DNA from: Polycladomyces zharkentensis
Lineage (GTDB): Bacteria; Bacillota; Bacilli; Thermoactinomycetales; JIR-001
Length of the DNA: 64,000 bases
Direction: 5' to 3'
Assembly: GCF_016938855.1 (NCBI RefSeq)
Contig: NZ_JAFHAP010000010.1
Span: 104,657 to 168,656, forward strand
The translations under genes were made by a program, and so were the position numbers. Below, one piece after another: positions 45,972 to 56,563 of this stretch. Under the pieces are notes generated by a model. The model saw only the letters and a program-made list of their open reading frames with translations. It was not told the DNA's origin and did not search any database. How positions within the stretch are numbered: the first letter of the stretch is position 1; every line of letters starts with the position of its first letter.

Positions 45972-46158
45972 TATATTGGCTTAACTCTTCATCTGTAGAA
46001 AAATGAGTATGTAACACCCGATTGGTGTATGAGAGGGAGATCGATTTTTCATAAGGCAGGTTAATGTATTGACACCCTCTATTATTGCGAAAAGAAAACC
46101 AATATTCGTATAAACTGTTCTCAATCAATGAAATGACTTGTTGCCGATTTACATTCAA
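45913..46158 (-). CDS. Hypothetical protein fused into methylase debris at its C-terminus
   Basis: This 81-residue frame starts at TTG 46158 (AAGGA about ten bases upstream); a longer start at 46212 lacks an SD. It encodes ISLIENSLYEYWFSFRNNRG and SLSYTNRVLHTHFSTDEELS, plausible protein of no family I know. The last ~18 residues run out of frame through the methylase remnant, so the original C-terminus was probably lost at a deletion junction. Confidence 0.45.
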   Translation of the reverse strand: MNVNRQQVISLIENSLYEYWFSFRNNRGCQYINLPYEKSISLSYTNRVLHTHFSTDEELSQYIEGLKKSKKDWILSSRKTG

Positions 46159-46258
46159 TGTTGTCACATCCTTATCTTTGGGGTGCCGCACTCTCTCTCT
46201 TAGCCATCTCACTCTGGTGACGATGCATTCAGATACTCACAATCTGGTACTGTTGACA

Positions 46259-46297
46259 ACCCGTCTTGGGCTTCAAAACCTAGACGGGTTTCTTTTC
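46259..46297 (+). terminator. Hairpin with T-run
   Basis: AACCCGTCT-TGGGCTTCAAAACCT-AGACGGGTT is followed by TCTTTT. A similar but weaker hairpin precedes the related sequence at 63490. Confidence 0.6.
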
Positions 46298-46299
46298 AT

Positions 46300-46440
46300 T
46301 TCTGCCTAATATCCAGCTTTTTTGGCATCCTCCCCGTTCCAACAAAACACCCTTTTTCTATGGTAAATCCTTGTATTGGTTCCATGTACTCTTTGGTTTC
46401 ATAGTTACCAGCGTATTTGTCGGGTTGCCTCCCTTGGATC
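46300..46440 (-). pseudogene. Fragment of a duplicated toxin-locus gene, copy 1
   Basis: The minus strand carries DKYAGNYETKEYMEP in one frame and VFCWNGEDAKKAGY-stop in another. The counterpart at 63488-63640 has YAGNDQTKEYVEP and VFFWNDKDAKIAGY with the same frame break between the two parts. The two loci are therefore duplicates of one decayed gene. I do not recognise the family. Confidence 0.5.
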
Positions 46441-46534
46441 AGTTCCCCACGTTGTCCATGACGCTGTAGCCGTGACAAGAATTTGTCGATTGGCCGCTTT
46501 TAAAACAATAGAGTTCCAATGGTAATACCCGTTT

Positions 46535-46704
46535 TCAGGAGCGTAAAAAGTACCATATATCTTCTACCCAATCCCAACACATGTCGACCGTTTTTCTCGC
46601 CTGATGATAACCTTCTTCATTGTCTAATTGATCCATCACTTTTTCTGTTAATCTAACAGATAAGCCACTCTGGCATCTACATTCACATTCATGATCCATT
46701 CCAT
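46535..46704 (-). pseudogene. Imm6-like immunity protein, frameshifted
   Basis: ATG 46704 has AAAGGAGG eight bases upstream. The first frame, MEWIMNVNVDARVAYLLD, stops, and the continuation LTEKVMDQLDNEEGYHQARK, then TVDMCWDWVEDIWY, lies in another frame, so one indel occurs near 46655. The E-G-Y-x-x-A-R-x-x-x-D-x-C-W-x-W-V-E pattern resembles Imm6 immunity proteins of polymorphic toxin loci. The normal C-terminal half is absent. Confidence 0.5.
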
Positions 46705-46757
46705 GATCGCAATCCTCCTTTCTCCAACCCGCCGGCCTTTGGTAAAAGGAAAAGAAC

Positions 46758-47177
46758 CTAATATAACTTGTTAAGAAGCTCAGTGAATGTATCACAAATA
46801 GGAACAACCTTGTCCCATTCATGGTCCCAAAAAACGACTTTGGGATTGTTTGGATCTTGCCTGAAATCAAAGCAGATAAAGTTACCGGCTGGATCATCGG
46901 CAATCGGGAAAACGTCCTTTGGCAATGCCTTCTTAATACGGTTATACACATCCAAAATGTACATTTCACTATCCGGCCGGAAACTGAGCAAAAAGCCAAA
47001 GGAAGTACCTTTTCTTCCTTCAAAATCAAATGTACTGGGCTCTGGCGTGGCACCGTCGTTTTTACATACACACTCAACAAAATCATTCGGAAACTGAATT
47101 TTCCATTGATCCTCAACTGTTTTTATTTTTTCGTCGTTCAGTTCCGCTTCCGAAGCAAGCCATTCAATTTTTTTCAT
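46758..47177 (-). CDS. SMI1/KNR4-family protein
   Basis: This 139-residue intact protein starts at ATG 47177 behind AAGGGGAG. Family features: the N-terminal helix (LNDEKIKTVEDQWKIQFPND), YGxxDG-like VCKNDGATPEPSTFDF, IADDPAGNFICFDFR and VVFWDHEWDKVVPICDTF. In bacteria this superfamily contains many immunity proteins that neutralise contact-dependent or polymorphic toxins. No toxin gene is present nearby, so it looks like an orphan immunity gene, followed downstream by the decayed Imm6-like gene. Confidence 0.85.
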   Translation of the reverse strand: MKKIEWLASEAELNDEKIKTVEDQWKIQFPNDFVECVCKNDGATPEPSTFDFEGRKGTSFGFLLSFRPDSEMYILDVYNRIKKALPKDVFPIADDPAGNFICFDFRQDPNNPKVVFWDHEWDKVVPICDTFTELLNKLY

Positions 47178-47568
47178 TGTTTATCTCCCCTTCTTATTAT
47201 AGTCGCTTCCTCCATCCCTGACCGCAACATCTTTTCCTCTAACGGATTGTCAGGCAAGAATCACATTCCATTTGGGTGCAATTCGAACGGTCAAAGCAAC
47301 TCCCTACTTTATAACTGGTTCGGAGCATCCCAAAATTGATCAAAGTTTCATCAAGATTAGGTTCCCTTCCATAAACGGTAAATGGAGAATTATGGAAAGT
47401 AAATATGCGGTACAGTCGTCACCACAAACAAAACTCTCCCAAGGCCCACAACTTGGACAGGTTTTCTCTACAACATTTCATTCCTCTTTTCTTGCTTCAA
47501 TCAACAAAACTTAAAGAAGGAATTTAAAGAAAACCGATTGAATACCTTTATCGGAAAGGGGGATAAAA
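47178..47568. other. Intergenic stretch, nothing recognised
   Basis: The 390 bp between the SMI1 and GAF genes show no plausible gene, repeat or RNA. A promoter for one or both divergent genes must lie here. Confidence 0.5.
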
Positions 47569-49361
<1,793 letters not shown>

Positions 49362-49445
49362 CGGGGGATGACCGCTAACATACATTAGCGGTCATTCAAC
49401 CGGGACGGGACAGGTCTTTGTTTTCCGCCCGAGTCTCCCTTTTGA

Positions 49446-50459
49446 CTATTTTTTTGCCATTAAGTACATAAAATAGGGTGCCCCAATGATTGAAACGACA
49501 ATTCCGGCAGGAATACCGCTTGGGTCCAATATGACCCTTCCGATGGTATCCGCAGCAAGGAGCAAAATGGCTCCGAGCACAGCCGCTATCGGAAGGAACC
49601 ATTGATGACGCGGTCCTACCAATGCCCTTGCGATATGCGGAGCCATGAGCCCAATAAACGGGATACTTCCGCTGACTGATACAGAAGCTGAGGAAAGAGC
49701 CACCGCGATAAAAATCAGGATGAGCCTTTCCCTTTCCACATGGACCCCCAAACCCACAGATACATGTTCATGCAAGTTCAATATGTTGAGTACATTCGAT
49801 TTTGCCAAGACAACAGGGAGCAACAAAAGAATCCAAGGAAGTAAGGCCAGAACAAATGTCCAATCATCTCCCCAAATTCTCCCCGCCATCCAATTGGCAA
49901 AAAAATCATATTCCTCACGTTCCAAACGGGTGCTCAGGGTTAAAATCGCGCCATTCATGGCAGCTGCTATCCCAACACCAATTAAAACGAGCCGATTCGG
50001 ATCAACCCCCTCCCCTTTTAGATAGGACAGGATGTAAATGATAGCTGCAGCGAATATTCCTCCCAATAACGCAAAAAGGGGGAGTACGTATAAAAAATTT
50101 GTCGATTCTGCGGTAAAAAACATAACATAAAAAACCACCATCAGCCCGGCGCCTGCATGAATTCCCAAAACACCCGGATCCGAAAGCGGGTTTCTGGTAA
50201 TACTTTGCAGAATCGAACCGGAAACGGCCAGTCCCATACCGGCCAGTATCGTGATGATGATTCTCGGAAGCCGGAAATCAAATAAAATCAAATTTTCCTT
50301 GCTGGTGCCCTGTCCTAAAATGGTACGTGCCAATTGAGCAGGGGATAAAGATATATATCCGGTTGCCACACTGATCACGAAAAGTGCCAGAAGCAAAAAG
50401 AGTGCTGATATCATGGTGAATCGCACTCTCTTGAGCCGATCTGAATTGATCATGTTCAC
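49446..50459 (-). CDS. FecCD-family siderophore ABC permease (second)
   Basis: This 337-residue protein has about ten helices and the FecCD landmarks LPRIIITILAGMGLAVSGSI, NPLSDPGVLGIHAGAGLMV and GSIPFIGLMAPHIARALVG. Its ATG overlaps the stop of the first permease (ATGA), so the two halves of the channel are made together. It transports ferric siderophore or haem-type substrates with the binding protein and ATPase upstream. Confidence 0.95.
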   Translation of the reverse strand: MNMINSDRLKRVRFTMISALFLLLALFVISVATGYISLSPAQLARTILGQGTSKENLILFDFRLPRIIITILAGMGLAVSGSILQSITRNPLSDPGVLGIHAGAGLMVVFYVMFFTAESTNFLYVLPLFALLGGIFAAAIIYILSYLKGEGVDPNRLVLIGVGIAAAMNGAILTLSTRLEREEYDFFANWMAGRIWGDDWTFVLALLPWILLLLPVVLAKSNVLNILNLHEHVSVGLGVHVERERLILIFIAVALSSASVSVSGSIPFIGLMAPHIARALVGPRHQWFLPIAAVLGAILLLAADTIGRVILDPSGIPAGIVVSIIGAPYFMYLMAKK

Positions 50460-51475
50460 TTTCTTCCCCCCTTTCGTGCAAGATAAAGGAAGAAAGGAAC
50501 GCCGGCAATGGATACGATTGCACCAATTGGGGTCTCATATGGAGCGTTTACCATTCTCGCAGCCGTGTCGGCAAGCACCATCAGTATGCCTCCAAATACG
50601 GCTGAACATGGGATGATCCAACGATAATCCGTCCCAACCAGATAACGGACTATGTTAGGCACCATTAATCCAACAAAAGCAACAGGCCCAACCAGTGAAA
50701 CGGCAGCTCCCGCCAGGATCAGCACAACAGTCATCAGGACGGCTTTTGTTAACAGAGTCCGCTGTCCCAACCCTTTTGCCATTTCTTCACCAAAGCTGAG
50801 GATGGTTAAGTGTTTGGAAAGCACGATTGCCATCATCATTCCCACAACAACCACCGGGAAAATCAGTTTCAATTGGAGCCAGTTTGTTCCGGAAACACCC
50901 CCAGCCGTCCAAAAAGCAAGATCCTGAGACAGTTTATAATACAGGGCCATCCCTTCCCCTAAAGCCGACAATAATGCCGACACAGCTGCACCCGCCAGAG
51001 TGATGCGGACGGGAGACATTCCTCCCGGCCTTAACGATCCCAGACCAAACACCAGTCCGGCTCCTATTCCGGCACCAATAAAGGAAACGAACATGACTGA
51101 TAAATAGGTGGCACTCGGGTGGAAAGCAAATACACACGCAAGAGCCAGACTTGCACCGGCGTTGAGACCAAGCAGACCGGGATCTGCGAGGGGATTTCTT
51201 GTCATTCCCTGCATAATGGCTCCGCTGACCGCAAAGGCTGCCCCAACGATTGCTGCTCCCAGCTCCCTCGGCAACCTGATGCCGACAATAATTTGATCCG
51301 CTTCCCTGGTGGAATCATAGTGAAAAATCGATCTCCACACAGTTTGAAAATCAATATGGGCAGCCCCTACTGAAATCCCCAACACAATACTCCCTATCAG
51401 GAGTATGAAACCGAAAGCCAATAGGGAAGTACCGATTGCCGGTCGGGAATAAACTTTATTTTCTTTTTCAACCAT
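50456..51475 (-). CDS. FecCD-family siderophore ABC permease (first)
   Basis: This 339-residue membrane protein has IRLPRELGAAIVGAAFAVSG, NPLADPGLLGLNAGASLALA and GPVAFVGLMVPNIVRYLVG. It starts 23 bp after the binding-protein gene and overlaps the second permease by four bases. Paired dissimilar permeases (FhuB/FhuG or YfiZ/YfhA style) are usual for Gram-positive siderophore importers. Confidence 0.95.
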   Translation of the reverse strand: MVEKENKVYSRPAIGTSLLAFGFILLIGSIVLGISVGAAHIDFQTVWRSIFHYDSTREADQIIVGIRLPRELGAAIVGAAFAVSGAIMQGMTRNPLADPGLLGLNAGASLALACVFAFHPSATYLSVMFVSFIGAGIGAGLVFGLGSLRPGGMSPVRITLAGAAVSALLSALGEGMALYYKLSQDLAFWTAGGVSGTNWLQLKLIFPVVVVGMMMAIVLSKHLTILSFGEEMAKGLGQRTLLTKAVLMTVVLILAGAAVSLVGPVAFVGLMVPNIVRYLVGTDYRWIIPCSAVFGGILMVLADTAARMVNAPYETPIGAIVSIAGVPFFLYLARKGGRK

Positions 51476-51498
51476 AAGATCCAGTCCCTTTAATAAAC

Positions 51499-52437
51499 TT
51501 ATGATTTCCCTTTGGTCAGTGCTTTGACGATGAATTCCATTTCTTTTTCAAGGGAGATCGGGTCATTGAAATAGAAGGACTTTGAATCGAATGGAATGAC
51601 ATGATTTTTTTGTACTGCCGGTATCCTTTTCCAAACATCCGTCTCCATAAATGAGTTATCCGCAGCTTCAGCTCCTTTACCCACAAAAATGTAATCACCT
51701 GCGTATTGGGGAATCACTTCGGCTGAAATTGCCTTATACCCAGGACCAAACACGTCTTGTTCCACTTTTTTGGGAGCTTTCAGACCAAGAGCCTGATAGA
51801 TTACTTCCGTTCCACGACCCCAATTGTTCCCATATACGTAAATATCTTTTCCATATTTTTCTAAAACGGTAACGGTAACGTTGTCACCGATGGCTTCGCG
51901 GACCTTTTTCCTCGCCGCTTTCGCTTTCTCTTGCCACTCTTTCACCCACGCTCTTGCTTCCTTTTCTTTGCCAACCAATTTCCCTATTTCAATATGTTGT
52001 TGCAGATAATTGTATTTATCGTAGGTAAAAGCAACCGTCGGAGCAATCTCGGAATATTTCTTGATATTTTTGTCGTTTGAATAAGTAATGATCAAATCAG
52101 GATTTAATGCCACGAGCTTCTCCAAAGAATCAGTGGTTACCACTTCTACATCATCCAATTTGCCTTTAAAGAATTGACTCTCCTTGGGCCATTCGTTGAC
52201 AGCGATCGGTTTAATCCCCAGTTTCAGCAGATTTCCTACATAAGACGCTGCCAGCACAGCAACTCTTTTCGGGCGGGCAGGCACTTTGATATCACCATGT
52301 TCAGAATGATAAACCCTCATTTTTTGTGAAGAATCAGCTTCCAGGCCGAAATGATTCTGATTCGTTCCACAAGCTGCCAACAAACCAACAAGAACTGCAA
52401 TTAAGCTTAGAAACAAACATTTTTTGAGTATCCTCAT
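51499..52437 (-). CDS. Iron-siderophore substrate-binding lipoprotein
   Basis: The product is 312 residues from ATG 52437 (GGAGG nine bases upstream; the ATG at 52446 sits on the SD). Signal peptide with lipobox LLAAC near residue 23. It is a class III binding protein: HGDIKVPARPKRVAVLAASY, then LNPDLIITYSNDKN and TVAFTYDKYNYLQQHIEIGK, linked by a long helix. The gene is preceded by a Fur box. The siderophore type cannot be read from the sequence. Confidence 0.93.
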   Translation of the reverse strand: MRILKKCLFLSLIAVLVGLLAACGTNQNHFGLEADSSQKMRVYHSEHGDIKVPARPKRVAVLAASYVGNLLKLGIKPIAVNEWPKESQFFKGKLDDVEVVTTDSLEKLVALNPDLIITYSNDKNIKKYSEIAPTVAFTYDKYNYLQQHIEIGKLVGKEKEARAWVKEWQEKAKAARKKVREAIGDNVTVTVLEKYGKDIYVYGNNWGRGTEVIYQALGLKAPKKVEQDVFGPGYKAISAEVIPQYAGDYIFVGKGAEAADNSFMETDVWKRIPAVQKNHVIPFDSKSFYFNDPISLEKEMEFIVKALTKGKS

Positions 52438-52459
52438 TACGCTCATCCTCCATTCAATG

Positions 52460-52478
52460 TAATGAAAATCATTCTCAA
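52460..52478. promoter_or_regulatory. Fur box upstream of the binding-protein gene
   Basis: TAATGAAAATCATTCTCAA fits the 19-bp Fur consensus (GATAATGATAATCATTATC) at most core positions, 23 bp before the binding-protein start, predicting iron-repressed expression. Confidence 0.65.
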
Positions 52479-52520
52479 TTTAATGTTGAAAAAAATAAAT
52501 ATATCTTCGTCAGAAAATCG

Positions 52521-53336
52521 TTATATCGCCATTTCTTCCATTGCATGAAACCTGTTGATTAAATCGTATGTGAGGCAAATCGGTTTTTTTGTTCTCGGGT
52601 CTATGCCAATCTCAACATCAATGTGAAAGACACGCCTTAGAACCTGAGAAGTCATTACCTCTTCTGCGGTCCCTTCCTTTATGATGTCACCATCCTTCAT
52701 GGCTACAATATGATCAGCGAAACGGGCTGCATGATTTAAATCATGAATCACCATCACAATGGTACGTTTTTCTTTTTCGTTTAAGTATTTCAGCAGCTCC
52801 AAGACCTCCAGCTGGTGTGCCAAATCAAGATATGTTGTCGGCTCATCAAGAAGAATGATATCCGTTTCCTGGGCTAACGCCATGGCAATCCAAACTCTCT
52901 GCCTCTGTCCTCCTGAAAGGGTATCCACTTCCCTGTCCCTGAAGGAGGCAATACCGGTTACCTGAAGTGCCCAATTGATTACCTCCCGGTCTTGATCCTT
53001 CAGCCTCCCCATCCCTTTTTGATAAGGAAACCTTCCATATGAAACCAATTCTGCAACCGTCAGCCCCTCCGGAGCACCCAGTGACTGGGGCAATATCGCC
53101 ATTTTTTGAGCAATCTTTTTTGTAGATTCCTTAATAATTTCTTTTCCATCCAGAAATACAGCACCAGATTTTGCAGCAAGTATTCGAGCCATTGCTTTCA
53201 AAACAGTCGATTTACCGCAACCATTCGGTCCAATAATCGCCGTGATTTTATTATCAGGGATGTTTAAGTTTAAATTTTTTACGATATCATGGTCTCCATA
53301 GGCTATTCTTAAATTCTCGGTAAAAAGCCTGGACAT
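52521..53336 (-). CDS. Iron-siderophore ABC transporter ATPase
   Basis: This 271-residue FecE/FhuC/YusV-type ATPase has Walker A IIGPNGCGKSTVLKAM, Q-loop AILPQSLGAPEGLT, signature LSGGQRQRVWIAMALA, Walker B IILLDEPTTYLDLAHQLEVL and switch MVIHDLNHAARF. It is transcribed first in the four-gene importer, 83 bp before the binding protein, with its own Fur-like site further upstream. Confidence 0.95.
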   Translation of the reverse strand: MSRLFTENLRIAYGDHDIVKNLNLNIPDNKITAIIGPNGCGKSTVLKAMARILAAKSGAVFLDGKEIIKESTKKIAQKMAILPQSLGAPEGLTVAELVSYGRFPYQKGMGRLKDQDREVINWALQVTGIASFRDREVDTLSGGQRQRVWIAMALAQETDIILLDEPTTYLDLAHQLEVLELLKYLNEKEKRTIVMVIHDLNHAARFADHIVAMKDGDIIKEGTAEEVMTSQVLRRVFHIDVEIGIDPRTKKPICLTYDLINRFHAMEEMAI

Positions 53337-53385
53337 GATTTTTCCCCCTGTTTCCCTTTGCTCACAAATTAAAAAGGGACAACGT

Positions 53386-53460
53386 ATGTATATGTTCCAA
53401 AACGATCACCAATATTTTCCTTATCCATCAATCCCTCAACTTCCCCAACAACAGGAATGA
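53386..53460 (+). CDS. Possible 24-residue Pro/Gln/Tyr-rich peptide
   Basis: ATG 53386 has AAAGGG seven bases upstream. The product begins MYMFQNDHQYFPYPSIP and ends with a QLPQQQE tail, a composition unlike random translation. A second frame (MKVIISFDFIEKPTPRQWDG, 53457-53519) overlaps its stop by ATGA, and a third begins at 53520. They may be tiny coupled genes or pieces of one broken gene. The family is unknown. Confidence 0.3.
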   Translation: MYMFQNDHQYFPYPSIPQLPQQQE

Positions 53461-53474
53461 AAGTGATTATCAGT
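53455..53474. promoter_or_regulatory. Fur-like box between the ATPase gene and the divergent small ORFs
   Basis: On the minus strand ACTGATAATCACTTTCATTC shares TGATAATCA-TTTCATT with the Fur consensus, about 120 bp before the ATPase start, so it may govern the importer and the plus-strand frames. Confidence 0.5.
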
Positions 53475-53519
53475 TTCGATTTTATTGAAAAACCAACACC
53501 GCGTCAATGGGATGGTTGA

Positions 53520-53897
53520 ATGACAGATTTTTTCAAAAGTGAAGGATTTTTTAACCAAAGTCTTGAACAAAGGGGATTTAGTGAAATAAGTGAAAACATA
53601 TCCTCAAGTAACCATAACCATTCCCCAATTGAATTCTTTTTTCTTGTGCTCGAATTATCCAAGGCGGCATATTCAAACCTCCCTGCTCCCTCTTTAAAAT
53701 CATTTGAAGAGTACTTGTGGACAATTCCTGTTTATTTATTTGTCATTTCGGAGGAAATCCAAGACCGTCGCCAATGGGAAGATGACCTATGTGCAACGGC
53801 AACAACCATGATGAAATTTTTCGAACACCTTTTTGTGAAATTAATCACATTCGCCTCATCTAATACAATATATAATTTAGATAGCAAGATGCTGTAG
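53520..53897 (+). CDS. Hypothetical protein (125 aa)
   Basis: This open frame starts at ATG 53520 directly after the stop of a 20-codon frame. It reads FNQSLEQRGFSEISENISSS, then EFFFLVLELSKAAYSNLPAP and ISEEIQDRRQWEDDLCATAT, with balanced composition but only a weak SD. It may be the body of a gene whose 5' end is broken into the upstream short frames. No family is recognised. It lies between the iron importer and the C4-dicarboxylate operon. Confidence 0.4.
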   Translation: MTDFFKSEGFFNQSLEQRGFSEISENISSSNHNHSPIEFFFLVLELSKAAYSNLPAPSLKSFEEYLWTIPVYLFVISEEIQDRRQWEDDLCATATTMMKFFEHLFVKLITFASSNTIYNLDSKML

Positions 53898-54009
53898 ATA
53901 TCGGTGTTTCAGGAGTAAAATTAGGTGTAAAAAATTGGGCTAAGAGAGGTTGTTATGTGAATATGTTCACAAAAAAGAGGTCTCGATTGCTGAAAAAGGG
54001 GGAAGCAAA

Positions 54010-55470
54010 TTGGCATACGCAATTCAGGATGTAACCAAAAAGCATGACAAGGAAGTCAAGGTCATACCATTATTGATCACGCTGAGCATCGGTGTTGTCA
54101 TCTGGTTTTTGCCGACTCCTTCAGGAGTAACGGAACAAGCTTGGCATCTGCTTGCCATCTTTATTGCGACCATTGTCGGTCTGATTATCAAACCCCTTCC
54201 CATGGGATCCGTGGCAATTCTCGCCATTATGGCGACAGGTCTCACGAAAACATTGAGCATCGATGATGCACTGAGCGGTTTCCAAAACTCCACGATTTGG
54301 CTCATAGTCATCGCTTTCTTTATTTCCCGAGGCTTTATTAAAACCGGCCTTGGCACAAGGATTGCCTATCTGTTTGTAAAAAAGTTCGGCAAAAAAACGT
54401 TGGGCCTTTCCTATTCGCTGTTGGCAAGCGACCTCATATTGGCCCCGGCAATGCCGAGCAATACAGCACGAGCCGGCGGCATTATCTTCCCGATTATCCG
54501 TTCTCTTTCTGAAACATTTGGCTCCCGCCCCGGGGATGGGACAGAAAGGAAAATTGGCGCTTTCTTAACAAAAGTCGCCTTTCAAGGTGATATGGTTACA
54601 AGCGCCATGTTTATGACTGCAATGGCAGCAAACCCCCTGGCAGCAAATCTTGCCAAAGATATATTAAAAACCGATATTTCTTGGACGAGTTGGGCAGCGG
54701 CTGCTCTTGTACCGGGGCTGGTGAGTCTGATATTGATTCCATTGGTTCTTTACAAACTGTATCCACCAGAAATTAAAGAAACCAAAGGTGCAACGGAATT
54801 GGCGACACAAAAATTGAAAGAATTGGGTCCGCTGAAACGGTCTGAAAAGAGTATGATCGCTGTCTTTCTATTGATCTTGTTTCTCTGGATTTTCGGCGAA
54901 AAGGGTTTGCCGATCTTGGGGGAAATTGGCGCAACAACCACTGCCTTTATTGGTCTTTCAGCCCTACTGCTTACCCAAGTTCTCACATGGTCAGACATTA
55001 AAAAAGAAGAGAATGCCTGGGACACGTTAACATGGTTTTCTGCACTGGTCATGATGGCGACCCACTTGGATAAACTCGGCTTGATTTCTTGGTTTAGCAA
55101 TCGCATGAAAGATTCCGTAAGCGATATGGCTTGGGTATGGGGACTCGTCATCCTGGCAGTCGTCTACTTCTACAGTCACTATTTCTTCGCCAGCGCCACG
55201 GCCCACGTCAGTGCCATGTATTCCTCGTTCTTGGCCGTCATCACGGCTGCGGGGGCTCCGGGAATGCTCGCGGCTTTGATTCTTGCATATTTTAGCAATT
55301 TGTATGGTTGTATCACGCACTATGGAAGTGGTCCGGCACCCGTCTTTTTCGGCTCAGGTTACATTACGCAAGGCAAATGGTGGTCCCTTGGGTTAATCCT
55401 CTCTGTCATGCACATCGTGGTTTGGTTTGTGATCGGCGGCTTATGGTGGAAAGTACTCGGTCTTTGGTGA
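54010..55470 (+). CDS. DASS-family dicarboxylate transporter (2-oxoglutarate/malate type)
   Basis: This 486-residue, about twelve-helix protein starts at TTG 54010, with GGGGGA six bases upstream; earlier in-frame codons have weaker SDs. The SLC13/DASS motif is visible in APAMPSNTARAGGIIFPIIR, and the second repeat has SHYFFASATAHVSAMYSSFL, which matches YflS/SodiT1-like carriers. These exchange or import malate, 2-oxoglutarate, succinate or fumarate. Directly downstream are fumarase and a fumarate/succinate oxidoreductase, so C4-dicarboxylates are the likely cargo. Confidence 0.9.
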   Translation: MAYAIQDVTKKHDKEVKVIPLLITLSIGVVIWFLPTPSGVTEQAWHLLAIFIATIVGLIIKPLPMGSVAILAIMATGLTKTLSIDDALSGFQNSTIWLIVIAFFISRGFIKTGLGTRIAYLFVKKFGKKTLGLSYSLLASDLILAPAMPSNTARAGGIIFPIIRSLSETFGSRPGDGTERKIGAFLTKVAFQGDMVTSAMFMTAMAANPLAANLAKDILKTDISWTSWAAAALVPGLVSLILIPLVLYKLYPPEIKETKGATELATQKLKELGPLKRSEKSMIAVFLLILFLWIFGEKGLPILGEIGATTTAFIGLSALLLTQVLTWSDIKKEENAWDTLTWFSALVMMATHLDKLGLISWFSNRMKDSVSDMAWVWGLVILAVVYFYSHYFFASATAHVSAMYSSFLAVITAAGAPGMLAALILAYFSNLYGCITHYGSGPAPVFFGSGYITQGKWWSLGLILSVMHIVVWFVIGGLWWKVLGLW

Positions 55471-55487
55471 AAAGGAGATGAAGCCAG

Positions 55488-55685
55488 ATGCTTTCGCGGT
55501 GCTGCAACGCAAAAATCAAAGTGGAGTTCCATGAGGAGTATGATTATTGCAGCGATGATGATTATCCGTTAAAAGTACCATATTTGGTTTGTACGAAATG
55601 CGGAAAGCGATACGTTCCCCAGTATACAGCGGAGGAGCAGAAAGAATTACTCGAAGAGAATTACCCGAATCAATGTGCACTCTGA
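55488..55685 (+). CDS. Small zinc-ribbon-like protein
   Basis: This 65-residue protein starts at ATG 55488 behind AAAAGGAGATG, 17 bp after the transporter. CC near the start (MLSRCCNAKI) and CTKCGKRY form a possible four-cysteine metal site, with an acidic loop between (EEYDYCSDDDYPL). Such ribbons often help assemble or regulate a neighbouring enzyme, but the role is unknown. It sits in the same operon. Confidence 0.8.
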   Translation: MLSRCCNAKIKVEFHEEYDYCSDDDYPLKVPYLVCTKCGKRYVPQYTAEEQKELLEENYPNQCAL

Positions 55686-55704
55686 TTTGTCAGGAGGGCT
55701 TTCA

Positions 55705-56550
55705 ATGAGAGAGATATCAACGGAATTGATCACCCGCACCGTTCGTGATTTATGTATTCAGGCCGCTTGTGACCTACCAAAGGATGTAGAAGAACTTCTT
55801 CAGAAAGCGTTGGAGAAAGAAACATCACAATTTGGAAAATATAGCTTGGACAAGATTCTGAAAAACGTAACCTTATCTCGAGAAGAACAGGCGCCAATGT
55901 GTCAAGATACCGGCATGACTGTCATTTTCGTTGAAGTGGGGCAAGAGGTGCATATTGTAGGTGAAAATCTGACAGAGGCGATCAACGAAGGCGTTCGGCA
56001 AGGGTATACAGAGGGATATTTGCGTAAATCCGTTGTGGAAGATCCTGTATTTCATCGAAACAATACCGGTGACAATACACCGGCTGTCATTCATACCGAA
56101 ATCGTTCCTGGTGATCAAATTCGGATTCAAGTGTTGCCAAAAGGGGCGGGCAGTGAAAATATGGGGGCACTCAAAATGTGCAAACCTGCCGAAGGATTGG
56201 AAGGGATTAAGGAATTTGTCATCAAGACCATAACCGAAGCAGGAGGAAATCCCTGCCCGCCGGTGATTGTCGGTATTGGGATCGGCGGTACGATAGACAA
56301 ATGTACGTTACTTGCCAAAAAGGCACTGACTCGAAAAGCTGGAGAGCCCCATCCGAATCCAGAATACGCCAAATTGGAACAAGAGCTTCTTGAAGAAATC
56401 AATAAACTGGGAATTGGTCCTCAAGGATTCGGGGGACAAGTGACTGCGTTAGCGGTTCATATAGAAACCTATCCCACCCATATCGCGATGATGCCAGTTT
56501 GCGTGACACTCAATTGCCATGCGGCACGACATAAAGAAGCTATTCTCTAA
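55705..56550 (+). CDS. Class I fumarate hydratase, alpha subunit
   Basis: This 281-residue protein is the N-terminal part of the oxygen-sensitive [4Fe-4S] fumarases. APMCQDTGMTVIFVEVG has the first cluster cysteine, KMCKPAEGLEGIKEFV the second, and NPCPPVIVGIGIGGTIDKC the third. It starts at ATG 55705 behind AGGAGGG, overlapping nothing. The two-subunit form also includes L-tartrate dehydratase, but the fumarate/succinate genes downstream make fumarase likelier. Confidence 0.92.
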   Translation: MREISTELITRTVRDLCIQAACDLPKDVEELLQKALEKETSQFGKYSLDKILKNVTLSREEQAPMCQDTGMTVIFVEVGQEVHIVGENLTEAINEGVRQGYTEGYLRKSVVEDPVFHRNNTGDNTPAVIHTEIVPGDQIRIQVLPKGAGSENMGALKMCKPAEGLEGIKEFVIKTITEAGGNPCPPVIVGIGIGGTIDKCTLLAKKALTRKAGEPHPNPEYAKLEQELLEEINKLGIGPQGFGGQVTALAVHIETYPTHIAMMPVCVTLNCHAARHKEAIL

Positions 56551-56563
56551 AGAGGTGTACAAA

